Of a stretch of 25,791 bases of DNA, positions 7,249-15,394 are shown piece after piece. The position numbers were made by a program, and so were the translations under genes. Source of the DNA: Desulforhopalus sp. (lineage in GTDB: Bacteria; Desulfobacterota; Desulfobulbia; Desulfobulbales; Desulfocapsaceae); assembly GCA_023231425.1 (NCBI GenBank), contig JALNVI010000039.1:1-25791 (forward strand). Direction: 5' to 3'. Positions within the stretch are counted from its first letter, which is position 1, and every line of letters starts with the position of its first letter. Under the pieces are notes generated by a model. It had not been told where the DNA came from. It made no database searches and saw nothing but the letters and a program-made list of their open reading frames with translations.

Positions 7249-8019
7249 TTACATTTCGTATTTTTCACTGTAGCCGCGCGGTGTCACCAGCAGGTCGCCC
7301 CAGCGGTATGTCTGACTGTTGCCGATGATGACTGTGCTTTGCATGCCGATCTCCTCTTCAAGCATCTTGTCGAGGGTGGTGAGGATGATGGTCTCATTGT
7401 CGCGGGTAGCGTTGGTGACAATACCCACCACATTGTCGGGACTCCTGTATTTCAGGAAGATTTCCCGGGCCTTGACAATCTGTTCGGTGCGTTTTTTCGA
7501 GCGCGGGTTATAAAGGGCCACTACGAAGTCCGCACCGGCCACCGCATCGAGACGTTTGTAGATAAGTTCCCGCGGGGTGAGCAGGTCGGAGAGAGAGACG
7601 GCTGCGAAATCGTGCATCAGAGGTGCGCCGAGGCGGGCGGCGCAGGAGTTGATCGCTGCCAGACCGGGGATAATCTCAATTTTGCATTTACAATCCGCCT
7701 TCTGTGCCAGTTCCAGTACCAGCCCGGCCATGGCGTAGATGCCGGGGTCTCCGCCGGAAACCAGAGATACCGTTTTCCCTTCTTCAGCGAGATTTAATGC
7801 CTCACGGCCGCGATCAACCTCTTTCATCATCTGTGAAGAGACCACCTCTTTTCCCTCCAGAAATTCAGGAATAAGCTCAAGATAGGTTTTGTAACCGATG
7901 ATGATATCGGAATTTTTCATGGCCGCTGCGGCGTCAAAGGTCATACATCCTTTGCTTCCAGGGCCGGTACCGATAACGTAAAGGGTGCCAGTGCTGCTGC
8001 CATTGTTATGTTTTTCCAT
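7249..8019 (-). CDS. cbiH: Cobalt-precorrin-3B / precorrin-3B C17-methyltransferase
   Basis: This 256-aa SAM-dependent tetrapyrrole methylase should methylate C17 and drive ring contraction of the corrin precursor in the anaerobic cobalamin pathway. The N-terminal LYVIGTGPGSKGCMT (from residue 13), the VSGGDPGIYAMAGLV loop, the IIPGLAAINSCAARLGAPLMHDF block and VALYNPRSKKR are family hallmarks of CbiH/CobJ. The ATG at 8017-8019 has GAGGAAAC upstream, and the conserved core begins only 12 residues later, so the 79-nt overlap with the end of cbiG is real and not a start-choice error. It is the last gene of the operon. Length is normal for the single-domain enzyme. Confidence 0.94.
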   Translation of the reverse strand: MEKHNNGSSTGTLYVIGTGPGSKGCMTFDAAAAMKNSDIIIGYKTYLELIPEFLEGKEVVSSQMMKEVDRGREALNLAEEGKTVSLVSGGDPGIYAMAGLVLELAQKADCKCKIEIIPGLAAINSCAARLGAPLMHDFAAVSLSDLLTPRELIYKRLDAVAGADFVVALYNPRSKKRTEQIVKAREIFLKYRSPDNVVGIVTNATRDNETIILTTLDKMLEEEIGMQSTVIIGNSQTYRWGDLLVTPRGYSEKYEM

Positions 8020-8945
8020 TTTCGTTTCCTCGATAGCAGGACCTCACTTCCAGCGCTCAACAGACAGGCGGGTTCGGCGACACCGATAGCTCCCACGGCC
8101 TTCATTGCGGCAAAAGAGATCTCAAGATTTTTCAGGGTATTGATGGTATCTCGATTGAAAAAATCGATGGGCCACCGGTTCTTTTCAGCAAAGTACAGCA
8201 GACCAGTTTCGTTATTTTTGGCATCAATACTGGCCAGATTACGGATGCTCTGGCGGGCAAGGCCGAGACCGGCAAGCATCTCGGTCAGGGCTGTTTCAAA
8301 CTCTTCGGCTGGCGTGTCCCGGTTGCAGCCGGTGCCAATAACAACATTCTGTGGATAAAATTGGGGCAGATTAACGGCGTAGAGGCGGTGTGAAACAAGA
8401 AAATCGGCATCTTTTACGTGCGTCACAATTTCCAGACCTCGCGGCATTCCGGCGACGTCCACGTCGGACCACGCCCGCAGCTGTCCCTCGTTGACCAGCC
8501 GGGCTGAAAGCGCATTGAGTTGGGGGCGGGGCGGCGGTACCAGCCGCATCTCCTGTGCCCAGAGGTCGAGTGCCGTCAATTTAAGGGTGTCCGATGCCGT
8601 GGTTATGACCGGATTCGCGCCGATCACCTTTGCCACTCTCAGCGTAAGGGCGTTGCCGCCACCAAGATGTCCCGAGAGCAGGCTGATGACATTGTTTCCC
8701 TTCTCATCCATCACCAGTACACAGGGGTCAATCGCCTTGTCTTTGAGCAGCGGGGCGATGGCGCGAACCACGATCCCGGTGGCCATTATGCAGATAAAGG
8801 CGTCATATTCCGGCCACGCGAGGGCGAGCCGCTCGAAGAGTTTTTCCCCTCTTTTTTTAGGGAGGACGGAGGCGTTCAGCTTGTCAGCCAGTTTCTGTGC
8901 CAGCTTGATACCGCCGGAGGTCAGCGCGAGAATGGCAATTTTCAC
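7941..8945 (-). CDS. cbiG: Cobalt-precorrin-5A hydrolase
   Basis: This 334-aa protein should open the delta-lactone of cobalt-precorrin-5A and release the extruded two-carbon fragment as acetaldehyde, a step unique to the anaerobic route. The N-terminal domain (ILALTSGGIKLAQKLA, then GHLGGGNALTLRVAKVIGANPVITTASD) and the C-terminal domain (VVIGTGCNRDTPAEEFETAL onward, ending near LLSRKRKWKNITMAAALA) are both present. The start is GTG (8943-8945), preceded by AAAGGGGAC at good spacing. The conserved end is followed by an extra tail (PFTLSVPALEAKDV) because the reading frame continues 79 nt into cbiH. Upstream lies the largest gap within the operon (8946-9238). Confidence 0.93.
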   Translation of the reverse strand: MKIAILALTSGGIKLAQKLADKLNASVLPKKRGEKLFERLALAWPEYDAFICIMATGIVVRAIAPLLKDKAIDPCVLVMDEKGNNVISLLSGHLGGGNALTLRVAKVIGANPVITTASDTLKLTALDLWAQEMRLVPPPRPQLNALSARLVNEGQLRAWSDVDVAGMPRGLEIVTHVKDADFLVSHRLYAVNLPQFYPQNVVIGTGCNRDTPAEEFETALTEMLAGLGLARQSIRNLASIDAKNNETGLLYFAEKNRWPIDFFNRDTINTLKNLEISFAAMKAVGAIGVAEPACLLSAGSEVLLSRKRKWKNITMAAALAPFTLSVPALEAKDV

Positions 8946-9238
8946 AGCAAAGTCCCCTTTATTGTTGTAGCCAGCATTCAGAGTAATTTCTCAAAAAGTT
9001 ATGGGAAAAGACAAAGACAAAAAGGGAGAAGCAAAAGACGGAACAGCGAAAAGATTTTTTGCTAACGAAAAAATATTCTAAACATGCAAGAAAATGGCAT
9101 GTTATATAGAGAAAATTCGCATGGTTAGCGTGTTTCGTTGGCAATCCAGTCTTTGTTTTACTGCCTTTCGCTTTTCCCGGCCTTCGCATTTTAATTTCGA
9201 TGAACTCTTTGTTCTTTCAAGGCCTGAGAAAAGGTTTT
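8946..9238 (-). other. 293-nt A/T-rich gap inside the cobalamin operon
   Basis: This is by far the longest non-coding stretch between genes of the operon; most other junctions overlap or leave 2-21 nt, and the next longest is 163 nt. It holds a 7-bp inverted repeat, AACATGC (9081-9087) and GCATGTT (9097-9103), with a 9-nt loop, and long A/T-rich runs. A TAGAAT-like -10 and a TATATAAC stretch occur on the minus strand, but no convincing -35 accompanies either. A 76-codon open frame (8959-9189, minus) is composition-driven and not called. No second B12-box was found. It may hold a secondary promoter for cbiG-cbiH or be remnant sequence. Confidence 0.4.
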
Positions 9239-10003
9239 TCAGCTTGTCCCTTTGCGATATCCGTGGGTGAAGGTTTTATCGTAGAGTTTAGAGAGTGCTG
9301 GCGGATCACCTTCAACGAGCACATCACCCACGGCGATTATTGCCGTACGGGTAATTTTTGCCTCCTTCACCTGCTGGACAATGGAGGCCAGGGTTCCGCG
9401 GACCTTCCTCTCGTCGGGCCAGCTCGCCTTTTCAACTACGGCAACGGCGGTGTTCTCGGGGTAGCCCCCCGCAACAAGATCGGCGATCAGTTTCTCTATC
9501 ATACCGACACTGAGGAAGATCATCATCGTCGCCTGGTGCGCCGCGAGCGATTTGATGTCTTCTCCCTCGGGCATCGGTGTCCGCCCGGCCATACGGGTGA
9601 AGATAACGGTCTGGCTTACCTCCGGCAGGGTAAGCTGGGTGGTGAGTGCGGCTGCGGCGGCGAGTGCCGAGCTGACTCCTGGAACTACCGCGAAGGGAAT
9701 GTTCTCCTGTCTCATCAGCATCATCTGTTCGTTAATGGCACCGTAGATGGAGGGGTCGCCGGTATGCAGGCGTACCACCTTTTTCCCTGACTTCCAGCGG
9801 TTCAGGACAATGGCAAAGACTTCGTCAAGGTTGAGTCCAGCGGAGTCGATTACTTCGCCCGGTAAATTTTCAATCAGTGCTTTCGGTACGAGACTGCCGG
9901 TGTAGATGACCACATCGGCATCTTTCAGAAGGCGTTGTCCTTTTATGGTGATAAGTTCGGGATCGCCGGGACCTGCGCCGACAAAATAGACTCTATTTTC
10001 CAT
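9239..10003 (-). CDS. cbiF: Cobalt-precorrin-4 / precorrin-4 C11-methyltransferase
   Basis: This 254-aa SAM-dependent methylase (CbiF/CobM) should methylate C11 of cobalt-precorrin-4. It begins VYFVGAGPGDPELITIKGQRLL, followed by DVVIYTGSLVPKALIE, the LHTGDPSIYGAINEQM loop, VVPGVSSALAAAAALTTQLTLPEVSQTVIFTRMAGRTPMP and a C-terminal VEKASWPDERKVRGTL, all diagnostic of this methylase. The ATG (10001-10003) shares one base with the cbiET stop (TAATG) and has AGGA 8 nt upstream, so translation is coupled. Length is standard. Confidence 0.95.
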   Translation of the reverse strand: MENRVYFVGAGPGDPELITIKGQRLLKDADVVIYTGSLVPKALIENLPGEVIDSAGLNLDEVFAIVLNRWKSGKKVVRLHTGDPSIYGAINEQMMLMRQENIPFAVVPGVSSALAAAAALTTQLTLPEVSQTVIFTRMAGRTPMPEGEDIKSLAAHQATMMIFLSVGMIEKLIADLVAGGYPENTAVAVVEKASWPDERKVRGTLASIVQQVKEAKITRTAIIAVGDVLVEGDPPALSKLYDKTFTHGYRKGTS

Positions 10004-11214
10004 TACTTGATTCCTGTGGTTATGGTTATCGGGTTTAACTCTGTTGCCTCTCCGGCGCGGTTTACACGGGTGACACCGAGTCTTGCTGATTCGACTGCAA
10101 AGTCGTGGGTCGAGAGCAGGGAGGGGGCAGCTTCCACCGTTTTTGCAAGTACGCCGTTGATGACGATGCGGCCATCTTCCGGCAGGAGTTTCGCTGCCGT
10201 TTTCACGATATCTTCAAGGGCACCTGAGCTGCCGCCGACAAAAATGCGGTCCGGCGCTGGCAGGTCCGCCAGCGCCTGCGGGGCGCGACCGAAGACCGGT
10301 ACTATGTTGAAGCAGCGGAAGCGACGGATATTGGCCTTGATGTTGGCAATCTCCTCTCCTTTGTGTTCCACGGCGAAGACGGTGAGATCTGGATTCATCC
10401 GCGCAGCCTCAATGGAGACAGAGCCGGAGCCCGCTCCCACATCCCAGAAGACGCCGTGTCGCGGCAGGCGCAGGGCGTGGAGGGTGGCCGCCCGGACTTC
10501 GCTTTTAGTTATCAGGCCGCGACTGTGGTGGATCTCCGCTTCTGTCAGCCCGAAAGCGCATGGGCAGGTCTGTGGTTCGGTCTCTTCCCGATGAAGGCAG
10601 AAGACGTTGAGCGGGGTAAACTTTTGTGTCGCGCACCTGGCAAGTGTTCCGCTGAATACCTTCTCTTTTTTACTGCCAATATCTTCTGCTACAGAGACCC
10701 GCCAGGCGGACGCCTCAATGGTAAAGTCGATTTTTTCCAGGTAGTCAAGCAACTGGGTTGCAATATGTCTCGGGCTGTTTTTACTGTCAGTGAGCAGTAT
10801 ACTCTTGGGGGAACTCAGGAGCAGGCCTGGCAGGTGGTCGCAGTTGCGGTTGTGAAGGCTGAGCAGGCGGGCGTCCTCCCAGGGAAGGCGGAAAAGGGCG
10901 GCGGCACGCTGAATGGAGGAGAGGGCTGGCGCGAACTGCAGAATCTGGCGGGGAAAGCTGCGCATCAGGGTGCGGCCAATGCCGTAGAAAAGCGGGTCCC
11001 CGCTGGCAAATACCGCCACGTTCCCGAGTTTACGGGCGCTGGCGATGGCTGCGATGGCTTCTTCGAGCGGGGTAATCAGGTGATACTCGATGTTCCCGGC
11101 AAGTGCCTTGAAGCGGGGCGTGCCAAAAACGGCACAGCACCCTGCAAGCAGATGCTGCTGTTCAGGGCTCAGTTCGGGAGTGGCGATGCCGATAACGATA
11201 ATGTCGTGTTCCAT
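10003..11214 (-). CDS. cbiET: Bifunctional cobalt-precorrin-7 C5-methyltransferase / cobalt-precorrin-6B C15-methyltransferase (decarboxylating), CbiE-CbiT fusion
   Basis: This 403-aa protein joins two enzymes encoded separately in some anaerobes. Residues 1 to about 200 are a CbiE-type tetrapyrrole methylase (IIVIGIATPELSPEQQHLLAG; VAVFASGDPLFYGIGRTL). Residues of about 220-403 are a CbiT Rossmann methyltransferase (GLITKSEVRAATLHALRLP; FWDVGAGSGSVSIEAARM; DRIFVGGSSGALEDIV). Together they methylate C5 and C15 and decarboxylate the C12 acetate. The same fusion in the aerobic route is CobL. The ATG lies 2 nt after the cbiD stop and the stop overlaps the cbiF start by one base, indicating a tightly coupled operon. 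Confidence 0.94.
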   Translation of the reverse strand: MEHDIIVIGIATPELSPEQQHLLAGCCAVFGTPRFKALAGNIEYHLITPLEEAIAAIASARKLGNVAVFASGDPLFYGIGRTLMRSFPRQILQFAPALSSIQRAAALFRLPWEDARLLSLHNRNCDHLPGLLLSSPKSILLTDSKNSPRHIATQLLDYLEKIDFTIEASAWRVSVAEDIGSKKEKVFSGTLARCATQKFTPLNVFCLHREETEPQTCPCAFGLTEAEIHHSRGLITKSEVRAATLHALRLPRHGVFWDVGAGSGSVSIEAARMNPDLTVFAVEHKGEEIANIKANIRRFRCFNIVPVFGRAPQALADLPAPDRIFVGGSSGALEDIVKTAAKLLPEDGRIVINGVLAKTVEAAPSLLSTHDFAVESARLGVTRVNRAGEATELNPITITTGIK

Positions 11215-11216
11215 GT

Positions 11217-12320
11217 CTATACCTTTACCAGAATGTTCCCGTCGGGGTCGACGAGATAGAACGGCACCGGCAGGCCGGAGAGTTCTTCACAGTAGTTTTT
11301 TGCCCGTCTGCAAACGGCTTCAACGATGTCGTCACGGCCAGCTTCGATGAGATGATAAAACATCTCGCGGGCGGTATTGCTGCCCTGCAGGGTGTGCAGA
11401 AGCTCACCCCTGGCGCCCAGCTCTTCCAGCAGCGCGGCCGCCTGTGTCATCTCCAGGGCGCCGTTACGTACATGGGTTTGTGGAACCCGCAGTGCGGCCT
11501 TGGTTACCTTCGCCCACATGCCGCTGTAGTGGACGGCGTCAAATTTGAAATGGCCAGCAGCCTTGAGGGTAAATTTGAGGAAGTCCCCCATCTCAATACA
11601 GGCAGCCTCGGGCAGGTGAAGGTACTGCCGGGCTGCCTTTTCACTGGTACGGCCGGTGGAGACAACAACCTCGCGCAGGCCGGACTCTTTTGCCATTTTC
11701 AGGCTGGCGGCGACGGTGGCGCGCCAGGCGGCGGCAGAGAGAGGCCGGACAATGCCGGTGGTACCGAGGATTGAGAGGCCACCGACGATACCGAGGCGTC
11801 CGTTGAGGGTCTCCTTCGCCAGCTCTTCCCCTTTGGGGATGGAAAGGGTCACACAGATATCTTTGCCGGTAACCTCAGGGATCTCTTTAACAGCCATCTT
11901 TATCATCTGCCGCGGACCGGGGTTTATGGCCGGTTCTCCCGGTTTGCAGGCGAGGCCGGGTTTGGTGGCATGGCCGACACCCCTGCCGGAGCAGAGTTGA
12001 ATATTGTCGAGATAGAGACAGTGGGGCGGGGTAATGTCCGGGTTGTGTTTCAGGCTGACAGTTACCCTGATTTCGGCGAGATGGGTTACATCAGGGTCGT
12101 CGCCGGCGTCTTTGATCAGGCTGGTGGTCGCAGTTTGAGTTGCTTTATCAAGGGTGCAGCCGGTGAGGGTAAATCTGTGGCGTTTTCCTCCGGGAAAGGG
12201 AATTTCGACGGTGGTCGGGCATTTACCGGTGATGATTGCCGTGAGGGCGGCCTTTGTGGCTGCAGCGCAGTTGGCTCCGGTGGTAAATCCAGAGCGAAGA
12301 TTTTTGGTTTCTTTTGCCAT
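11217..12320 (-). CDS. cbiD: Cobalt-precorrin-5B C1-methyltransferase
   Basis: This 367-aa protein should transfer a methyl group from SAM to C1 of cobalt-precorrin-5B; CbiD marks the oxygen-independent pathway. The opening LRSGFTTGANCAAATKAAL is the family signature. It is followed by the VEIPFPGGKRHRF segment, GRGVGHATKPGLACKPGEPAINPGPR, and GIVGGLSILGTTGIVRPLS, where the glycine-rich part lies. The ATG at 12318-12320 has AGGAG and GAGGG upstream at somewhat long spacing. A 163-nt spacer separates it from cbiC; cbiET follows after 2 nt. Confidence 0.95.
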   Translation of the reverse strand: MAKETKNLRSGFTTGANCAAATKAALTAIITGKCPTTVEIPFPGGKRHRFTLTGCTLDKATQTATTSLIKDAGDDPDVTHLAEIRVTVSLKHNPDITPPHCLYLDNIQLCSGRGVGHATKPGLACKPGEPAINPGPRQMIKMAVKEIPEVTGKDICVTLSIPKGEELAKETLNGRLGIVGGLSILGTTGIVRPLSAAAWRATVAASLKMAKESGLREVVVSTGRTSEKAARQYLHLPEAACIEMGDFLKFTLKAAGHFKFDAVHYSGMWAKVTKAALRVPQTHVRNGALEMTQAAALLEELGARGELLHTLQGSNTAREMFYHLIEAGRDDIVEAVCRRAKNYCEELSGLPVPFYLVDPDGNILVKV

Positions 12321-12483
12321 TTTGTGTTTTGGGCCCTCTCTCCTGGGAGGGGGGGCAGGTCTTTACGGTGAAGGAATGTCGTGATGATCTGCCTTGTTGT
12401 TTACGAATAACCGTTGAAAAGACAATACTTTCTCTCCTGCGGGAAAGGAACAGGAGAAGCGGGCAGAACAAACCCTGCCGGAG
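12321..12483 (-). other. 163-nt spacer between cbiC and cbiD with two small hairpins
   Basis: On the minus strand just after the cbiC stop there is a 5-bp stem (GGCAG/CTGCC), then a 7-bp stem: TCTCCTG at 12433-12439 and CAGGAGA at 12451-12457 on the plus strand, with an 11-nt loop. Neither is followed by a U-run, so read-through into cbiD is expected. They could stabilise or separate the two halves of the transcript. No start of another gene is visible. Confidence 0.35.
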
Positions 12484-13125
12484 TTATTCCATTGCCAGCT
12501 TCATCAAGGCATTTACGATAGCCGCAGCCACCGGGCTTCCCCCTTTACGGCCAAGCGCTGTAATATAGCAATTATTTTCATCAACAAGCAGGTCCTTCGA
12601 TTCCGGAGCATTCACAAATCCCACCGGCACGCCAATAATCAACGGAGGATTTATTGGAAACCGCTCCTTCACCACCCGTACAGCCTCCACCAGAGCGGTC
12701 GGGGCGTTGCCGATGGCCACAATACCAATGCTCTCATCAAGCAGCTCATTGATTGCGGTTTCCGAGCGGGTTTTCCCCAGCTTTTTCGCCTGAGCGGCAA
12801 TCTCAGGATCAGCCACTTTGCAGATGGCCTGTCCGCCCCATCTGGAAAGGGTTGGTTTACTGATCCCTGAGGCGACCATGGTGACATCGGTGAGAATATT
12901 CTTTCCAGCTTTGAGATTCTCAATGCCGCGGGCAATTGCCCCTGAGGCAAAACGCATGTTGTCGCCAAAGGCGAAATCGCCGGTGGCATGGATTACCCGC
13001 TGTATAACCTTAAAGGTCGGGTAGTCCAGCTCGGCGCGTTTGGTATAGTTAAATTCAGATTCAATAATACGAAAAGACTCCGCTTCAATGTCACCGGCGG
13101 AGATTTTGGTGAGTTGTACTGTCAT
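12484..13125 (-). CDS. cbiC: Cobalt-precorrin-8 / precorrin-8X methylmutase
   Basis: This 213-aa enzyme (CbiC/CobH) moves a methyl group from C11 to C12, producing (cobalt) cobyrinate. The catalytic histidine lies in the conserved RVIHATGDFAF segment near residue 47. Other landmarks are ILTDVTMVASGISKPTLSRWG, AIGNAPTALVEAVRVV, LIIGVPVGFVNAPESKDLLVDENNCYITALGRKGGSPVAAAIVNAL. Length matches the family. The ATG (13123-13125) has AGGGA 6 nt upstream. It lies 21 nt after cbiA, so the gene making the substrate of CbiA follows it in the same transcript. Confidence 0.95.
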   Translation of the reverse strand: MTVQLTKISAGDIEAESFRIIESEFNYTKRAELDYPTFKVIQRVIHATGDFAFGDNMRFASGAIARGIENLKAGKNILTDVTMVASGISKPTLSRWGGQAICKVADPEIAAQAKKLGKTRSETAINELLDESIGIVAIGNAPTALVEAVRVVKERFPINPPLIIGVPVGFVNAPESKDLLVDENNCYITALGRKGGSPVAAAIVNALMKLAME

Positions 13126-13146
13126 GAGATTTCCCTGTAATTATTT

Positions 13147-14496
13147 TTAAGATGAACGGATAGCCGCTGCGACAAATTTCTTTACCGCCGCCGGGGTACT
13201 GCCGAAGTGCAGATGCATATAACCGCCGACTACACTGCCTTTGCGATACCCCTCAGGGGCAAGTTCGCCGACTCCTGGTTTATTGACGGCAAAGATTCGC
13301 TCGATCTCATCCGGCATCGCAGAAATCTTTGAATAGTGAAATTCATGACCGCGCAACACTGTGCCTGCAGGGCCGAAGAAACTCTCTGTCTGGGTGGTTA
13401 ACTCGCGGTATCCAAGACTTGTACGGCGTTGATTCATAGTGGCCCGCACCGGAAAATGGCCAATCAACGGGGCAAAACGTTCGTCCTCTTCTTCAATCCC
13501 TTCGGTGAGATACATGAAACCGCCGCATTCGGCAAATACCGGTCTGCCAGTAGCGATGAAAGAGCGAATACTCGACAGCATGGAGTGATTTTCGCTGAGA
13601 GTATCGGCGTAGAGCTCGGGGTAGCCGCCACCGAGATACAGCGCGTCGGCTGCGGGCATTTCTGCGTCTTCCAGTGGACTGAAAAAGAGCAGTTCCGCTC
13701 CCGCGACCCGCAACAGGTCGAAGTTGTCTTCATAGTAAAAGCAGAAGGCTTTGTCCCGTGCTACGGCAATTCGGCACGTCGGTGCAGGAACGGGCAGCAG
13801 GGCGGCAGGCGGATGTGCTGCGGGGGAACAGAGGTCGAGAATTCGGTCGAGGTTGACATGTCTTTCAATTTTCTCTGCAAGGAGCTGCAGTGCCTCGGGG
13901 GAGAGGGGTGCCTCGTCACCGGTAAGCAGGCCGAGATGGCGGCTGGGGATGGAGAACTCCATGGTGCGCGGCAGATAGCCGAGAATCTCGGCATTGCAAT
14001 ACTTCTCCACCGCGTCTTTCACCAGTTGCAGGTGGCGTTCACTGGCAATGCGGTTGAGAATAACGCCTGTTACTGTCACCCCGGTCATCAGCGTCTCAAA
14101 CCCTTTAATCACTGCCGCCGCCGACTCCGACATGGAGCGTACGTCAAGCACGAGGATATTCGGCAGGGTAAACTCCCGCGACAGCACGCCGGAGGAGGAG
14201 AGCCCGCCATCAAACATTCCCATCACTCCTTCGACGATGGCGATATCCGCCCCGGCGCTGTTGCGCAGGAAGCTGTTACGGCTGAATTCTTCTCCCCCCA
14301 TCCACAGATCAAGGTTGCGTGAAATCCTGCCGGTAACGAAGTGATGCAGGCCGGGATCGATGAAGTCTGGTCCGCACTTAAAGGGTGCAACCTGCAGGCC
14401 GCGGCGGGAAAAAGCGGCCATTAATCCAAGGGAGACTGTGGTCTTACCGCTGCCGGAGGAAACGCCGGAAAGAACGAAGGCGGGGGTGGCAGTCAT
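13147..14496 (-). CDS. cbiA: Cobyrinate a,c-diamide synthase
   Basis: This 449-aa ATP- and glutamine-dependent amidotransferase converts the a and c acetate side chains of cobyrinate to amides. The N-terminal half has the P-loop SGVSSGSGKTT (residues 10-20), FKCGPDFIDPGLH, and EGVMGMFDG near residue 92. The C-terminal half is a class I glutamine amidotransferase domain with nucleophile Cys324 in VFAECGGFMYLTEG and the catalytic His region GGYMHLHFG (His428/His430). The start overlaps the stop of the btuF-like gene (ATGA), so the transporter genes and biosynthetic genes are translationally linked. Confidence 0.95.
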   Translation of the reverse strand: MTATPAFVLSGVSSGSGKTTVSLGLMAAFSRRGLQVAPFKCGPDFIDPGLHHFVTGRISRNLDLWMGGEEFSRNSFLRNSAGADIAIVEGVMGMFDGGLSSSGVLSREFTLPNILVLDVRSMSESAAAVIKGFETLMTGVTVTGVILNRIASERHLQLVKDAVEKYCNAEILGYLPRTMEFSIPSRHLGLLTGDEAPLSPEALQLLAEKIERHVNLDRILDLCSPAAHPPAALLPVPAPTCRIAVARDKAFCFYYEDNFDLLRVAGAELLFFSPLEDAEMPAADALYLGGGYPELYADTLSENHSMLSSIRSFIATGRPVFAECGGFMYLTEGIEEEDERFAPLIGHFPVRATMNQRRTSLGYRELTTQTESFFGPAGTVLRGHEFHYSKISAMPDEIERIFAVNKPGVGELAPEGYRKGSVVGGYMHLHFGSTPAAVKKFVAAAIRSS

Positions 14497-15392
14497 AGTT
14501 TGATTCCGGGGTAGAGGATACGGGCGATGGCGCTGATCCCCTCAAGGATGCGCATGGTTGGCCGGGAGACGAGCTCCTCAGGAACCAGATAAATCTTCCC
14601 TTCCCGGACAGCACGGATGGCATTATACCCCGGCTCCTGTTCAATGATCTCCCGGTTGACGGCGTTCATTTGCCCCTGCTGGGCAATGAAGATATCTATC
14701 TGGCTGCCTTTACTGAGAAGTTTCTCCGTCGGATAGAAGGCGATATTGGTGGTGCGGACCTGTTTTGCGTCCCCGGCGATGTTGATTCCCCCCGCCTCTT
14801 TCAATACATAGGCGGCGATACTGCCAGCGGCGATGGTGCGCGATTTGCTGTGCATGACTTCGAAATAAACCTTTGGCTGCAAGAGGTTGTGGCTGCCCTG
14901 CCAGCTGGTTATCTCCTGCTGCAGACGGAAGATTTCATCATGGAAATCGGCGCTCATTTTTTGGGACTCTTCGACATGGCCGCTCAGTTTTCCGAGTTCC
15001 TTCCAGTATTGGGAGAGACCCTCCATGCCGTGGGGCTGCAGGGATATGACGGTGATATGTGCCGCACGCAGTTTGGCGACGAGCTGCGGCTGGGAGCGTT
15101 CGATCATTGGGCGGACAAGAACGAGATCCGGCTTTGCCGCGATAAACTTCTCAGCATCTTCATGGTAAGAAAAACGGGGTTTGCCCTGTATTTCCGGGGG
15201 GTAATCATCTTCTATACCGACCCCCGCGAGCTCTTTCAATGCCCCCATGCGGACGAGGTTTTCAGTGTGAGCCGGGTAGAGGGAGATGATCCGGGTAAAG
15301 GGCTTTGTGATGCCGTCGGCAGTGGATTCAGCATAGCTGCTCAGCGGAAGAAGAATGAAGAGGACAGTAAAAAAAAGTGCACGCAATTTCAT
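14493..15392 (-). CDS. Periplasmic corrinoid/metal-chelate-binding protein of an ABC importer (BtuF-like)
   Basis: This roughly 299-aa class III (helical backbone) solute-binding protein starts with a signal peptide (MKLRALFFTVLFILLPLSSYA), consistent with secretion to the periplasm. After it, FTRIISLYPAHTENLVRMGALKELAGVG is the usual opening of BtuF/FhuD/FepB-type proteins. I place the start at the ATG 15390-15392, because GGGAG lies 6 nt upstream; a TTG two codons earlier overlaps the btuD-like stop and is less likely. The order BtuC-BtuD-BtuF and the cobalamin setting argue for cobalamin, cobinamide or another cobalt chelate as ligand, but siderophore or haem cannot be excluded from sequence. 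No lipobox cysteine is seen. Confidence 0.85.
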   Translation of the reverse strand: MKLRALFFTVLFILLPLSSYAESTADGITKPFTRIISLYPAHTENLVRMGALKELAGVGIEDDYPPEIQGKPRFSYHEDAEKFIAAKPDLVLVRPMIERSQPQLVAKLRAAHITVISLQPHGMEGLSQYWKELGKLSGHVEESQKMSADFHDEIFRLQQEITSWQGSHNLLQPKVYFEVMHSKSRTIAAGSIAAYVLKEAGGINIAGDAKQVRTTNIAFYPTEKLLSKGSQIDIFIAQQGQMNAVNREIIEQEPGYNAIRAVREGKIYLVPEELVSRPTMRILEGISAIARILYPGIKL

Positions 15393-15394
15393 AC

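Noticed and set aside
8959..9189. 76-codon minus-strand frame in the cbiF-cbiG gap
   Set aside because: Rich in Phe, Cys and Ser from A/T-rich DNA, no ribosome-binding site that stands out and no family resemblance; more likely composition than a gene.
10363..11259. 298-codon plus-strand frame inside cbiET
   Set aside because: Antisense shadow of the CbiE-CbiT fusion.
13429..14322. 297-codon plus-strand frame inside cbiA
   Set aside because: Antisense to a gene with P-loop and amidotransferase motifs; translation is low-complexity and unrecognised.
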